Assembly (NCBI GenBank): GCA_902794395.1
Contig: CADBHB010000022.1
Location: 1-50,999, forward strand
Length of the DNA stretch: 50,999 nucleotides
Origin: an uncultured Ruminococcus sp.
GTDB taxonomy: Bacteria > Bacillota > Clostridia > Oscillospirales > Acutalibacteraceae
Direction: 5' to 3'
In this document: piece by piece, positions 1-8,228 of the stretch
Position numbering within the stretch: position 1 is the stretch's first letter
How the letters are laid out: each line of letters starts with the position of its first letter
Notes under the pieces: model-generated
Database searches by the model: none
What the model was told of the DNA's origin: nothing
What the model saw: the letters and a program-made list of their open reading frames with translations, nothing else
Made by a program: the position numbers and the translations under genes

Positions 1-1671
1 CAGCACGTACAGCTTGGCGGTGTCGGTCATGTCCGCGACCGACTGTGCGACATTCGCGCCCCCGAGTTCCAGCAGCAGCGCGTCAACCTGCGCCTTAGTA
101 TAAACGCTCGAAGCGTCCGCCTTGCCGCTAATGTCCTGGTGGGCGGTAAGGTAGCCGCTGTCGTTGGTGAACGCCGATATATTTGTCGGCACCGTCGGGA
201 TGTCGGCGCTGTCAGCCTTTGAAGCCAGCGCCGTGTTCACCTGTGCCTTGGTGTAGGTGTCGGACTTGTCCGCCTTGCCGCTGATGTCCTGGTGCTGGGT
301 AAGATACCCGCTGTCGTTTTGAAGGTCGCTTGTCTTTGTCGGGATACGACCGTTCAGCAGCCTGTATGTACCCTTCAAAAGATAGACAGAAGGATATTTG
401 GCGCGGTCGTCGTCAGCGTCCGCCGCTAAGTTCGTGCTGCTTGTTTTATTTGAAGCATCCTCTTTTCCGCTGATGTCCTGGTGGGCAGTAAGGTAGCCGC
501 TGTCGTTTTGAAGGTCGCTTGTTTTGGTTGGGACGTTGATCATTCCCGCCGCTTCGGCGGCGATAGCGGTCTTTTCGGCTGCGGTTGGTACCCAGTCAGC
601 GCCCGCGGCTCCCGTTGCACCAGTATCACCTTTCGCGCCAACGACATGACCGAGATTGACTATAGATGCTTCGCCACTGCTGGGAACTTCTATAATTATC
701 AGATCTCCGTTATCGTCTATGTGCGCATTTCTGTAGCCGCTTCCGTTATCGCCGCGGACTTTACCCAAACGCAAATGCACATCGGGCTCGCTGCCCGGGT
801 CGCCGTCATCGTCTCTGTAGTATCTTCCCGGTTTGACAACATATAAATTTCCGTCTTGCGCGGATATATAAGCCCTTTTGATGCCCACAAGGTACTCCAG
901 CCATTCCTCCTCAGTTCCGTCGTAACCGTGCTCGATGGCTATTTCGTAAGCGGATTTGCCGTCTACGGCACTCGGAATCAGTGCTTTGACATCTTCAATC
1001 ACTTTTGCGACTGCCCGTGCGTTCGGAACAAACCCGTTTGCGCTGTCCGCGTCGACAATTGCATTTTTATTGGTAGTCACTCTATAGCCGGAGCGCTTCA
1101 TGATGCCGGCGCCGTCAGTGTCGACCAATTCGTTGTCATTGCCGCGGCTGAGCTTATCCGCCTTGCCGGACAGAAGATTGTTGACTTCTGCTTTGTTGTA
1201 TACATTTCTGACGCGCTCCAGTTCCGTTCTCACCGCTTGCAGCAGGTCCGGAATCTTGCCCTGTGACTCGGGCATCAATTCGGCATCGTCTAAAATTGAA
1301 CCGTTGACGGATACCCACAGGGGGATTGGAAGCGTCAACGCGCCGTTATCACGAACGGCGTTGATCTCGATCTTCACGTCGCCCTTGCGGCTTTGAATAA
1401 CCGCGTTATCAAACGGAATGAGAATGTTGCCCGCTTCGTTCACCGTGCAGGTGACATTATCACTCAGAAGATAGTCTTTCCCACGGTAGTGCAGCACCAT
1501 GCGCGCCGTCGCCGACGCGCCCGTCATGTCGACGTGTTCGCTGCCCTGACGCACGGAAAGCTCGATAACGTCGACATTTTCGTCGTCGGTGTGCGTCAAA
1601 GCGATGATTTTGGAATACCCCGACGTCGCGCCGAGGTCAAATTCGGTGTAGATGGGTTGTTTCAGGGGCAT
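1..1671 (-). CDS. Receptor-binding tail fibre / upper baseplate protein (BppU-like N terminus), C terminus beyond the window
   Basis: An unbroken minus-strand frame runs from an ATG at 1671 to base 1, at least 557 codons, and leaves the window without a stop. The first ~130 residues (MPLKQPIYTEFDLG...) resemble the BppU N-terminal baseplate domain, which docks the fibre to the tail tip. Residues ~160-260 hold a helical segment and a DGKSAYEIAIEHGYDGTEEEW motif common in Firmicutes tail fibres. A short collagen-like stretch (GAKGDTGATGAAGADW) follows, then three copies of a repeat with core TSDLQNDSGYLT. The position just downstream of Tal in the late operon, five bases from its stop, fits a host-recognition role. 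The missing C terminus would normally carry the receptor-binding head. The family call is good; the receptor is unknown. Confidence 0.85.
   Translation of the reverse strand, partial: MPLKQPIYTEFDLGATSGYSKIIALTHTDDENVDVIELSVRQGSEHVDMTGASATARMVLHYRGKDYLLSDNVTCTVNEAGNILIPFDNAVIQSRKGDVKIEINAVRDNGALTLPIPLWVSVNGSILDDAELMPESQGKIPDLLQAVRTELERVRNVYNKAEVNNLLSGKADKLSRGNDNELVDTDGAGIMKRSGYRVTTNKNAIVDADSANGFVPNARAVAKVIEDVKALIPSAVDGKSAYEIAIEHGYDGTEEEWLEYLVGIKRAYISAQDGNLYVVKPGRYYRDDDGDPGSEPDVHLRLGKVRGDNGSGYRNAHIDDNGDLIIIEVPSSGEASIVNLGHVVGAKGDTGATGAAGADWVPTAAEKTAIAAEAAGMINVPTKTSDLQNDSGYLTAHQDISGKEDASNKTSSTNLAADADDDRAKYPSVYLLKGTYRLLNGRIPTKTSDLQNDSGYLTQHQDISGKADKSDTYTKAQVNTALASKADSADIPTVPTNISAFTNDSGYLTAHQDISGKADASSVYTKAQVDALLLELGGANVAQSVADMTDTAKLYVL
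127..533 (-). repeat. Three tail-fibre coding repeats (SDLQNDSGYLT-x-HQDISGK)
   Basis: On the plus strand near-identical blocks at 127-168, 279-345 and 468-533 share the gctgatgtcctggtg core and, in two of them, a continuation reading tgtcgttttgaaggtcgct. They encode NDSGYLTxHQDISGK units, two of them followed by a YTKAQV segment. Repeats of this kind form rigid beta-structured shafts and let fibres change length by recombination. Confidence 0.85.
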
Positions 1672-1675
1672 GGGG

Positions 1676-2803
1676 TCACCTTCGTTTCGCAATATAGTTT
1701 GATAGCTTTATTCTTTCCTCGCCCAGCTCAATGGACTTCCAGCGCTCGGCGAGGCTGTCATACTCTGTTTTGGTAATACGCGCCTCCACTGTCCTGCCGC
1801 CCTTGAGCATCACGTCCACCGTGTCGCCCAGTCCGACGGCGGTCATCTCGTCCAGCGCCGGACGGTAGTTGACCTTAAGATTCGCGTTTTCAACGGTTTG
1901 CAGCTCGCTGAGCGCTTTGTGAGCCACATAGTCGGCGGCGGCTTCGTTCAGCAGCGCCTTGGCGATCGCGTATTCGTTGTTTTGACGCGGGTGGATCTCT
2001 TTTGAGATAAAATAGTCGCCCGCGTCGATCGCCTTGATACGCCTTTGCTTCAGCGCGACAGAGGCGGGCAGGATGCGCTTGGGGTCGGAGCAGACCTGCA
2101 CCTCGTAGCGGCGCTCGGGCTGACCGCTGCTTGCGTCGATGACCGCCGTCAGCTTGGCATACGCCACCACGTGGGTGTACAGATCGGCGCTGGTCAGTCC
2201 CAGAGCGGGCGAGCCGATGTTTTTGTCCCAACGCAGCACGTAGTTTTTTTTGGAGCCGCGGTGCTGCAGCAGCTCAACGGCGAAATTGTTATAATGAAAA
2301 TCACCGGAAAATGCCGCTTTCATTTCCTCCAAAAACTTGCCGATGGTGTCGATTTTGGTGTAGCCGATTTCCATTGCTGCCGTGGAAGTGACAGCGCTGG
2401 AAAAGGTGTAGTGGTTTGTAAAGGCAAAGCCGAGGCTGTTCCAGTGTCCCTCCGGGGTGTTGCTTTGAGGGGCTTCGGCGTAATCGGAGGTGACAAGGTT
2501 GTTGTAGCACCCATGGATAATGTGCCGCCCTTTGACCGTCAGGGTGCCCGCTTCGTCGTAATCGGCGCCGTGCAGCTCGAACAACTGCGGCTCGTCAAAG
2601 GGGTTGGGCTTGACGGACAAAAAGCGCTGGTTTTGGATTTCGTCGATCAGCGCGTCTGTCGGAGCGAAAACCGCCGACAGCGTATAAACGCCGCCGAGGC
2701 TTTCGGTGACCGTGCATTTCTGCGCCTTGGTCAGCCTTCCGATGTACTGCATCGACGCGGGCGACCATGAGTCGGAGCTTGATCGATAGAGCAGCGGAAG
2801 CAT
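1676..2803 (-). CDS. Tail-associated protein (Tal / prophage endopeptidase tail family)
   Basis: 375 residues, starting MLPLLYRSSSDSWSPASM. The N-terminal ~300 residues match the general pattern of the phage tail-tip (gp27-like, Prophage_tail) fold: early beta-rich section, then KGRHIIHGCYNN, and a late region with RYEVQVCSD, GDTVDVMLKGG and a terminal SIELGEE. This protein caps the tail tube at the host-facing end and in many siphophages carries a peptidoglycan-cutting domain. Here the length leaves little room for a lytic domain, so it is probably structural only. The start codon shares its A with the Dit stop (TAATG), so the two are translationally coupled. Confidence 0.8.
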   Translation of the reverse strand: MLPLLYRSSSDSWSPASMQYIGRLTKAQKCTVTESLGGVYTLSAVFAPTDALIDEIQNQRFLSVKPNPFDEPQLFELHGADYDEAGTLTVKGRHIIHGCYNNLVTSDYAEAPQSNTPEGHWNSLGFAFTNHYTFSSAVTSTAAMEIGYTKIDTIGKFLEEMKAAFSGDFHYNNFAVELLQHRGSKKNYVLRWDKNIGSPALGLTSADLYTHVVAYAKLTAVIDASSGQPERRYEVQVCSDPKRILPASVALKQRRIKAIDAGDYFISKEIHPRQNNEYAIAKALLNEAAADYVAHKALSELQTVENANLKVNYRPALDEMTAVGLGDTVDVMLKGGRTVEARITKTEYDSLAERWKSIELGEERIKLSNYIAKRR

Positions 2804-3564
2804 TACAATCGCCTCCAGTTCGGGATGATCTCCAGGTGGAAGCTGCCGGAGCTGATACTGCCGTTAAGATTAAATAACACGGTGTTTGTCCCGGGCTTGA
2901 GGTCGGGCAGCAGCAGGCTGCCGAGGTATATTTTTTGATTGTCCGAAATACGGTAAAACTGCTTACAGACGTTGTCAAGATAGTACGTCGTCGCCCCCGT
3001 CGCCAGCGGCACCGCCGTTGTGACGCCGTTGACAGTGATGTTGGCGGTTTCGTTTCCGCCGCGCTCATATACCCAGCGGTACAGCGGCTCGGACGGATAC
3101 GCCTCGGGGTTGATAATGCTGTTTGAGCTGCCCGTGTACAGGGAAATCGCCGTCGCGCCGCTGTCTTTGTACCAAAACGGCACACGGGAGAATTTCAGCG
3201 TCGCGGTCAGCAGTGTCGGCAGCTCGCGGGTGATCTCCTCAAAATTCGTCAGCGCCGCCTTGGTGAAATATCCGTCGTTGAGCGAGTCGCGGTAGATGTA
3301 GTAACCGTCCTGCAGCGGCGCCAGCCAGTCGATGACCGCGCGCGCGAGATCCTGCGCGGTCTGCTGCGCGAAAAACGGCAAAAAGCAGATTTTCAGGCTG
3401 AAAGGAACGTTGTTGTAGCTTTGGTTGTCGATGATCTCGTCGCCCGACTGTCCGTAGATTTTGACGAACGACTTGTTTCGCGCGGCGATCTGATGGGACG
3501 GCGGCTGCAACATCCTGCCGCCGAAGCTCGACAGGCTGACGCCGTCAAAAGAAAAATCAAGCAT
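2803..3564 (-). CDS. Distal tail protein (Dit)
   Basis: I chose the ATG at 3564 (MLDFSFDGVSLSSFGGRML). It has GGAGG six bases upstream and overlaps the end of the tape measure gene; a longer frame to 3597 exists but lacks a site. The N terminus, the RNKSFVKIYGQSGDEIIDNQSY stretch and the later NITVNG, DLKPGTNTVLFN and FHLEIIPNWRRL segments match Dit proteins. Their N-terminal ring closes the tail tube and their C-terminal galectin-like half holds the baseplate. The order tape measure - Dit - Tal - fibre is the standard siphophage tail tip order. About 253 residues, normal for the family. Confidence 0.88.
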   Translation of the reverse strand: MLDFSFDGVSLSSFGGRMLQPPSHQIAARNKSFVKIYGQSGDEIIDNQSYNNVPFSLKICFLPFFAQQTAQDLARAVIDWLAPLQDGYYIYRDSLNDGYFTKAALTNFEEITRELPTLLTATLKFSRVPFWYKDSGATAISLYTGSSNSIINPEAYPSEPLYRWVYERGGNETANITVNGVTTAVPLATGATTYYLDNVCKQFYRISDNQKIYLGSLLLPDLKPGTNTVLFNLNGSISSGSFHLEIIPNWRRL

Positions 3565-5533
3565 ATACACCCTCCGTTTCCGAAACTTCCTCCGCAAGCT
3601 TCTGCGACAGCCAAACCGCCAGCTCCTCTACGTCCAGCTTGTCGCTGATTTTTTCCACCGTCACGCTGATGTTGAAGGTCTGGTTGACGGTTTTGGTTTC
3701 GCTTTTTTCGCCGTCTCCCGTTTTGAACGGCGACGCGGTTTGATTTGCCCGCTTCGCCCGGCGGTACTCCTCCGCCTCATCGGCGGTCAGCACCGCTTCG
3801 CCGTAGTCCAGCGCGACGGGGAAATCGTCGCTCGGGACAAAGTCGATGCCGGCGCGCAGACGCGGGATAGATACCTCGGGGATGTGCGGGATGTTGATGC
3901 CGATCCACTTGCTGACGTTGTTGACGCCGTCGATCATGCCGTTGATCATGCCGATGGCGCTGTTGAGTACAAACTCGATCGCGGTCGGGATGAGGTTCCA
4001 ACAACCCTTAAACGCCTCGACGATGCCGGTCCACGCGCCCTCCCAATTGCCTTGGAATACATCCGTGATAAATGTGATGATACCGCTCAAAATCTGCGTG
4101 ATCGGCGAAAGCAGCGTCGTCACGCTCGAAATCGCGGTACCGAGCGAGCCGCCGAACAGCTCGGCGACCATCGAAATGGCCGGAGCCAGCGCCTGCAAGA
4201 GCTGCGCGATCACCGGCAGAAGCGTGTCGGTGAGCAGCTGCAAAAGCGGCATGGTTGCTTCAAAAATTTGGAGCAGCGAAGGCAAAATCGCCTCGACGAT
4301 CTGCAAAATCGGAGGTAAGATCCGGCTCAGCAGGTCGATCAGGATCGGCAAAATGGTGGTGACGATTTGAATGACGATCGGGAGGATCTTCTGCGCCAGT
4401 TCGATGATAACGGGCAAAATCAGCTCGACGATCTGAATAAAAAACGGCAGCAGCTGCCCGATGAGCTGCACCAGCAGCGGCAGCACCTGCGCGACGAATT
4501 GCGCAATGAACGGCGCGAGCTGCTGAATCAGCTGCACCAGCAGCGGCAAAAGCTGTTGTATGATCTGCGCGAAAAGCGGCGCCAGCTGTGTGATGACGTC
4601 AATAATGATCGGCAACAGCGTGGTCGCCAAATCCTGAAGGACGGGCAAAAGCTGCTCGAACGCGTCCATGATGATCGGGAACAGCGTTTCCGCCAGAGAA
4701 AAAAGCGCCGGGAGCAGGTTTTCGAGGAAACCCGTCAATATCGGCGCCAGATTTCCGACCGCTTCCTGAATGTAGGGCAAAAATTCCTGCAATTTTTCGG
4801 CGAATTTCTGCACGATCGGCATGAGCGCGCCGCCGAGCTGCGTTTTGACCGCGCCCAGCGCCCGCTTGGTCTGATCCATCGCGTCGGTCATCGCCACGCC
4901 GCTGTCGATCATCTCGTCGGACATCACCAGCCCGAGATCGTGCGCTTTTTGCTTCATTTCGTCGATAGAGCCCGCCTGCCCGTTCAAAAGCGGCATCAGC
5001 TCAAGCCCCGACTTGCCGAAGAGCTGCTGCGCCAACGCGGCCTTTTCGTCGGCGTCCGCTACGCCCTGTAAGGCGTTCATCGCGTCCCACATGACCTCTT
5101 CCGAGCTGCGCATGTTGCCCTCGGCGTCCTGCAGGGCGATACCGAGATTTTGGAAAATCGCGGCGTTTTTGTCGCCCTCCATCGCGCCGCGCAGGGTTTT
5201 CATGCCGCTTTGCAGCTTTTCTACGCTGGTGCCGGACTGGGAACAGATAAAGTCAAGCTCCTGATACGCCTGCCGCGAGATGCCGATTTTCTGCGACGTT
5301 TTGTCGATGCCGTCGGCGACGGCGGCGGAGCTTTCCGCCATGGACATCATGCCGCCCGCGGCAGCAGTTGCGCCGCCGACGATGGCAGCGCCCCATTTGG
5401 CGGCGGTCTTGACGCCGCTTGCCATGGTGGAGGCGACGCCTGACGCCTTGCTGTCGGTTTTGGCGATAGATTTATTAGCTTCCTCGTTGTTGACGAAGAT
5501 CGAGCCGAACAGTTTGAAAATTTCAACCGCCAT
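3557..5533 (-). CDS. Tail tape measure protein with hydrophobic heptad-like repeats
   Basis: 658 residues. It begins MAVEIFKLFGSIFVNNEEANKSI, then an Ala/Gly-rich putative membrane-active stretch (~residues 45-65) and a conserved GISRQAYQELDFICSQSGTS region. From about residue 255 to 460 it is built from dozens of short degenerate units of the type LLPLLVQLIQQLAPFI, giving a long amphipathic helix of unusually regular composition. The C-terminal third carries LRAGIDFVPSDDFPVALDYGEAVLTADEAE, usual at the end of tape measure proteins, and a terminal helical domain. The protein sets tail length and is ejected ahead of DNA. It lies between the tail chaperones and Dit as expected. Confidence 0.92.
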   Translation of the reverse strand: MAVEIFKLFGSIFVNNEEANKSIAKTDSKASGVASTMASGVKTAAKWGAAIVGGATAAAGGMMSMAESSAAVADGIDKTSQKIGISRQAYQELDFICSQSGTSVEKLQSGMKTLRGAMEGDKNAAIFQNLGIALQDAEGNMRSSEEVMWDAMNALQGVADADEKAALAQQLFGKSGLELMPLLNGQAGSIDEMKQKAHDLGLVMSDEMIDSGVAMTDAMDQTKRALGAVKTQLGGALMPIVQKFAEKLQEFLPYIQEAVGNLAPILTGFLENLLPALFSLAETLFPIIMDAFEQLLPVLQDLATTLLPIIIDVITQLAPLFAQIIQQLLPLLVQLIQQLAPFIAQFVAQVLPLLVQLIGQLLPFFIQIVELILPVIIELAQKILPIVIQIVTTILPILIDLLSRILPPILQIVEAILPSLLQIFEATMPLLQLLTDTLLPVIAQLLQALAPAISMVAELFGGSLGTAISSVTTLLSPITQILSGIITFITDVFQGNWEGAWTGIVEAFKGCWNLIPTAIEFVLNSAIGMINGMIDGVNNVSKWIGINIPHIPEVSIPRLRAGIDFVPSDDFPVALDYGEAVLTADEAEEYRRAKRANQTASPFKTGDGEKSETKTVNQTFNISVTVEKISDKLDVEELAVWLSQKLAEEVSETEGVYA

Positions 5534-5536
5534 GCG

Positions 5537-5851
5537 CTACGCCTCCTCCCATTGAAATGTGTCGATATACCGCTGCACCTTGTGGTGGATGTCCTTCACC
5601 GGCGGCGGCGCGGCGTTTGTCTTGACCGCCTCCCGCACGCGGCGGCGGAAATCGTCAAAGGAAATGTTCTGCAGTGCCGCGAAGCTGGCGCGGTAGGCGT
5701 CCAGCAGCCTTTCGTCGTTCTCCTTTTCGACCAGAAAAGCGATGACGCCGCGTATTTCCTCAAACGTCGCCGCCTCCAGCAGCGCCAAATTGCCACAGCA
5801 GTAGCCGATAAGCAGCCCCGTTATGCGGACATCAAGGCAGAGGCTGATTGA
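5537..5851 (-). CDS. Tail assembly chaperone extension (gpT-like), reached by -1 frameshift from the upstream chaperone
   Basis: This frame has no convincing start of its own; the first near-cognate codon is a TTG at 5788. It is open back to 5851, where it meets the slippery run in the upstream chaperone gene. Reading through by -1 shift gives a ~209-residue fusion: 105 residues of the first protein followed by SISLCLDVRITGLLIGYCCGNLALLEAATFEE and a tail ending DIHHKVQRYIDTFQWEEA. The GLLIGYCCG segment starts the gpT-like part. In lambda the equivalent gpG/gpGT pair chaperones the tape measure during tail assembly; the gene sits directly upstream of the tape measure gene here too. Confidence 0.8.
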   Translation of the reverse strand, partial: SISLCLDVRITGLLIGYCCGNLALLEAATFEEIRGVIAFLVEKENDERLLDAYRASFAALQNISFDDFRRRVREAVKTNAAPPPVKDIHHKVQRYIDTFQWEEA

Positions 5852-6165
5852 AAAAAACTTTTGAGGTCGTTTTGCTCGACCAGCTCTTTGACATCGGCTT
5901 TGACGGTTTCAAAGCCGTACTCGGCGACCGTATGTATGTCTGTGCCCTTCAAATCGGCGTAGAGCGCATAGAGCTGCTGCTCGACGTTCTTGTCGGCGCA
6001 GGATTCAACAAGCGTCGCCAAAAACTCCATACCGACGGCTTCGGCGTTGATTTCCTCGCCGCGCGCGCGGATGTCGGAGGCAAAGGCGATGATCTCCTTT
6101 TTGACGTTTGCCGCCTTAATGATACGCGCCAGCGCGAAGGCGTCCTTTAAAGCAAGCTTTCTCAT
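5821..6165 (-). CDS. Tail assembly chaperone (gpG-like)
   Basis: 114 residues, almost all helical (MRKLALKDAFALARIIKAANVKKE...), ending SFFQSASALMSA. Size, position between tail tube and tape measure, and the slippery run at codons 103-105 identify it as the first of the paired tail assembly chaperones. These bind the tape measure protein and recruit tube subunits but are absent from the finished virion. Its ATG overlaps the tail tube stop (ATGA). Most ribosomes should end at 5821; a minority would shift into the downstream extension. Confidence 0.85.
   Translation of the reverse strand: MRKLALKDAFALARIIKAANVKKEIIAFASDIRARGEEINAEAVGMEFLATLVESCADKNVEQQLYALYADLKGTDIHTVAEYGFETVKADVKELVEQNDLKSFFQSASALMSA
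5851..5857 (-). promoter_or_regulatory. Programmed -1 ribosomal frameshift site T TTT TTT
   Basis: On the minus strand the codons AGT TTT TTT CAA of the first chaperone place seven T in the exact X XXY YYZ phase. A -1 shift enters the frame of the next ORF with no stop between. A possible downstream stem pairs CAGCCT with GGGCTG about 25 bases apart. This is the arrangement known for gpG/gpGT in siphophages. Confidence 0.8.
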
Positions 6166-6824
6166 GAGTTACCTCCCGAAGAGCCGGAGCCGCTTGACGC
6201 TGTTTCTGTCGGGCGGTAAATTTTAAACGGCGGCGTGATCTCGTTGGACACGCTGTCATAAATGCTCGGGTCGTTGTAGCCGTAGAATTGGCACTCGACG
6301 CCCGCGTTGTTCTTGTCGGCGGCGGTGATGGTCAGGCCGCCCTCGTGGAAGGCGTTGAACACCTGAATGATGATAGGCTCGTCCTCGCCGAGGAGGTTGC
6401 CGATATAGGTGATGTTGGACACATAGTCGGTATTCTTGATGGTGTCGCGTCCCGTGATCTCGGTATAGCCCGTCACGCTGCCGGCGGCACTGTCGCCGAC
6501 GCCGAGCGCGAGCTTGAGGTTTTCGGCGGTGATCTCCACCAGCTTGGTTTTCAGCGATACGTCCCAGCCGTCGATCAGGGTGTCGCCCTTGGCGCGGGTG
6601 TGAACGCCGTCGATCTCCATGCGGCGGATACTCGGCACGGCGGAAAACTCGCTGCCGCCCTGGGTGGCGCCCAGGCACTTGCCCGCTGCCTTGGCGGTGG
6701 CATAGGTGTCGGTGCCGACGGTGAAATTCTTAAAAATCGCGCCCGCGTCAAGCAGCAGCTTGTCGGGCGTTTCCGCGTTGTAGCCGCTGTAGGGCTTGAC
6801 GCGTCTGACAGATACTGTAGGCAT
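6162..6824 (-). CDS. Major tail protein (tail tube)
   Basis: 220 residues, starting MPTVSVRRVKPYSGYNAETPDKLLLDAGAIFKNF. The pattern of an N-terminal LLLDAGAIFKNF, central SLKTKLVEITAENLKLALG and a later IIIQVFNAFHEGGLTI is that of the phi13/TP901-like major tail protein family. A Ser/Gly-rich tail (SSGSGSSGGNS) ends it, common in tube proteins whose C terminus is exposed or carries an extra domain in relatives. Hexamers of this protein stack to build the tail tube. Overlaps the chaperone start at 6165. Confidence 0.85.
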   Translation of the reverse strand: MPTVSVRRVKPYSGYNAETPDKLLLDAGAIFKNFTVGTDTYATAKAAGKCLGATQGGSEFSAVPSIRRMEIDGVHTRAKGDTLIDGWDVSLKTKLVEITAENLKLALGVGDSAAGSVTGYTEITGRDTIKNTDYVSNITYIGNLLGEDEPIIIQVFNAFHEGGLTITAADKNNAGVECQFYGYNDPSIYDSVSNEITPPFKIYRPTETASSGSGSSGGNS

Positions 6825-7204
6825 TAATTGTCACTCCTTGTATAAGCTCTCACCTCAAAGGTCAGCATGATCCTTCTCAGTGCTTTGTCCGCCTCCGGTA
6901 CGGATTGGCGGTCATTTTGGTAATAGATTTGATAATAAAAGCCGTCGGTATAACGGACGGACTTGTCCGCCGCGGCGATCAGGCTGTCGATGTATGTATC
7001 CATCGTTTCGCTTTGACGTTTGTCGTAGCAGTTGAGCGTGAGGATATACTTTTCATACGGCACGCCCTCGACGTTCAGCTGTTTCAGCTCAAATTCCGTG
7101 CGCGGAAAGCCCGCGTCGGCGGGACAGAGCTGATAAAACACCGAGGGGCAGTACTGTGACAGCAGACTCAGCAACACCTTTTTGTGGTCGTTAAAGCTAC
7201 TCAC
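6824..7204 (-). CDS. Tail terminator / minor tail completion protein
   Basis: 126 residues, GTG start at 7204 with GGGAG about eight bases upstream. Sequence such as LSQYCPSVFYQLCPADAGFPRTEFELKQL and YILTLNCYDKRQSETMDTYIDSLI fits the family of small proteins encoded between the HK97 gp10-like protein and the tail tube, which cap the tail during assembly. The position is the main evidence; similarity between members is low. It overlaps both neighbours by a few bases, which indicates coupled translation. Confidence 0.65.
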   Translation of the reverse strand: MSSFNDHKKVLLSLLSQYCPSVFYQLCPADAGFPRTEFELKQLNVEGVPYEKYILTLNCYDKRQSETMDTYIDSLIAAADKSVRYTDGFYYQIYYQNDRQSVPEADKALRRIMLTFEVRAYTRSDN

Positions 7205-7613
7205 CCTTGTACTCCCCCTCGTCTATCATTTGTTCTCCCGATTCCGTTCCGACAGCGGAAAGGTACTGCTGCTGGATGCGCTGAATCGTTGCGATATTGT
7301 TTTGCGTGGCGTCGGAAAGCGCCGCGATTTTCGGCTGCTTTGCCGTGCCGATCTCCTGGTACAGGCCGTAAAAGCCGCCCGGCTTGAAGCCCACCTGTAA
7401 ATCGCCGCTTTGCCGCCGCACCCAATATTGAGCGTTGCGCGCGAGCCTGCCCGTTCTGCGCTTGATTTTCTTGCGCGTTTCCCGGCAAACGTACTTTCCC
7501 GTGTCGCGCAGCGCCGCCCGCGTCAACTCCTCGATGGTGTATTGCAGGCGATCACAGTTGGACAAAAACTCCACGCCGTTTTTAGAAAATTTGACAGAGC
7601 TAGGCAAAGACAT
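7197..7613 (-). CDS. HK97 gp10-like head-tail completion protein
   Basis: 138 residues. The core TRKKIKRRTGRLARNAQYWVRRQSGDLQVGF followed by YGLYQEIGTAKQPKIAAL is the hallmark of the HK97-gp10 family: a basic, Arg-rich helix, a beta strand, then the Y..(Q/E)(E/F)GT motif. These proteins sit at the neck and help join tail to head. It overlaps both neighbouring genes. Confidence 0.82.
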   Translation of the reverse strand: MSLPSSVKFSKNGVEFLSNCDRLQYTIEELTRAALRDTGKYVCRETRKKIKRRTGRLARNAQYWVRRQSGDLQVGFKPGGFYGLYQEIGTAKQPKIAALSDATQNNIATIQRIQQQYLSAVGTESGEQMIDEGEYKGE

Positions 7614-7923
7614 CGGTATCCCCCACGATCGCGGTCAGATAAAGCTCCGTGCGCCCGGTTTTTCCGACGGGATAGGCGCGGTAGATTTTGAACCGCTCAC
7701 CGTCCAGCTCGCACAGCTCCTCGTTGTGATACTCAAAGTCGTAAACCTCAAGAACAATTTCCGGCTTGAAGCCTGCGGCCGCCGCCTGAAAAAACTCCGA
7801 CTGCCGCACCGACTTTTTCTCGGCGAACACGGCGGTTTTTTCCTCGGTGTAGACCGCGTTGCCGTAATCATCCCCGCCCGATCGGGCACGCTTGATCAGC
7901 GTTACAACGGTGTCAGCGTTCAC
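7600..7923 (-). CDS. Head-tail adaptor / stopper protein
   Basis: The frame is open to 7986, but a GTG at 7923 (VNADTVVTLIKRARSGGDDYGNAVY) overlaps the upstream stop as GTGA and gives a normal ~107-residue protein; I prefer it. Features of the SPP1 gp16-like head-tail joining family are the N-terminal TVTLI, the mid-protein V....EFFQAAAAGFKPEIVLEVYDFEYHNE segment and the C-terminal RFKIYRAYPVGKTGRTELYLT. It closes the portal channel after packaging. Position between connector and gp10-like gene agrees. Confidence 0.78.
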   Translation of the reverse strand: MNADTVVTLIKRARSGGDDYGNAVYTEEKTAVFAEKKSVRQSEFFQAAAAGFKPEIVLEVYDFEYHNEELCELDGERFKIYRAYPVGKTGRTELYLTAIVGDTDVFA

Positions 7924-8216
7924 TCTGCTGTCACCGCCGTTCTCGAACCCAGCGCGTCGCGCAGCTGTTCGTACCGGAGCTGCCACTTCTCGTCATTCTG
8001 CAGGCCGAAATTCGCCTTGCAGTAAAAGACGACCGCCTGACGCACCAGCACGATATTGTTTTCGATGTCGGCGCCCGCTCCCTGTAAATCAAGGAGACAG
8101 GCGTCCATCATCGGGTAAAGTTCGTCAATGTCAAAGCAATTTGTTGACAGCCGCAGGGCGGTTTTGACCTGTGAAGTCAGCTCCTCCAGAAAGCGCGTGT
8201 CAAAAGCTGCCGTCAT
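7920..8216 (-). CDS. Head-tail connector protein (gp6/YqbG-like)
   Basis: 98 residues, all helical: LRLSTNCFDIDELYPMMDACLLDLQGAGAD, then VVFYCKANFGLQNDEKWQLRYEQLRDAL. This is typical of the small helical adaptor that binds the portal ring. It is the first gene after the major capsid gene, 12 bases away, and overlaps the next adaptor by four bases. Confidence 0.78.
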   Translation of the reverse strand: MTAAFDTRFLEELTSQVKTALRLSTNCFDIDELYPMMDACLLDLQGAGADIENNIVLVRQAVVFYCKANFGLQNDEKWQLRYEQLRDALGSRTAVTAE

Positions 8217-8228
8217 TGCGCATCACTC

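Noticed and set aside
481-1776. Several plus-strand ORFs of 98-136 codons over the tail-fibre region
   Set aside because: They are antisense to one continuous minus-strand frame (1671 to 1) with clear tail-fibre repeats; the long frame has no stop inside the window and explains the region.
4200-4720. Possible CRISPR or tandem-repeat array in the tape measure region
   Set aside because: The repeats are short, degenerate and in frame as a coding helix; there are no spacers and no cas genes.
3740-5443. Long plus-strand ORFs rich in Arg, Gln and Asp opposite the tape measure gene
   Set aside because: They mirror the repeated hydrophobic codons of the tape measure gene, lack ribosome sites and overlap each other.
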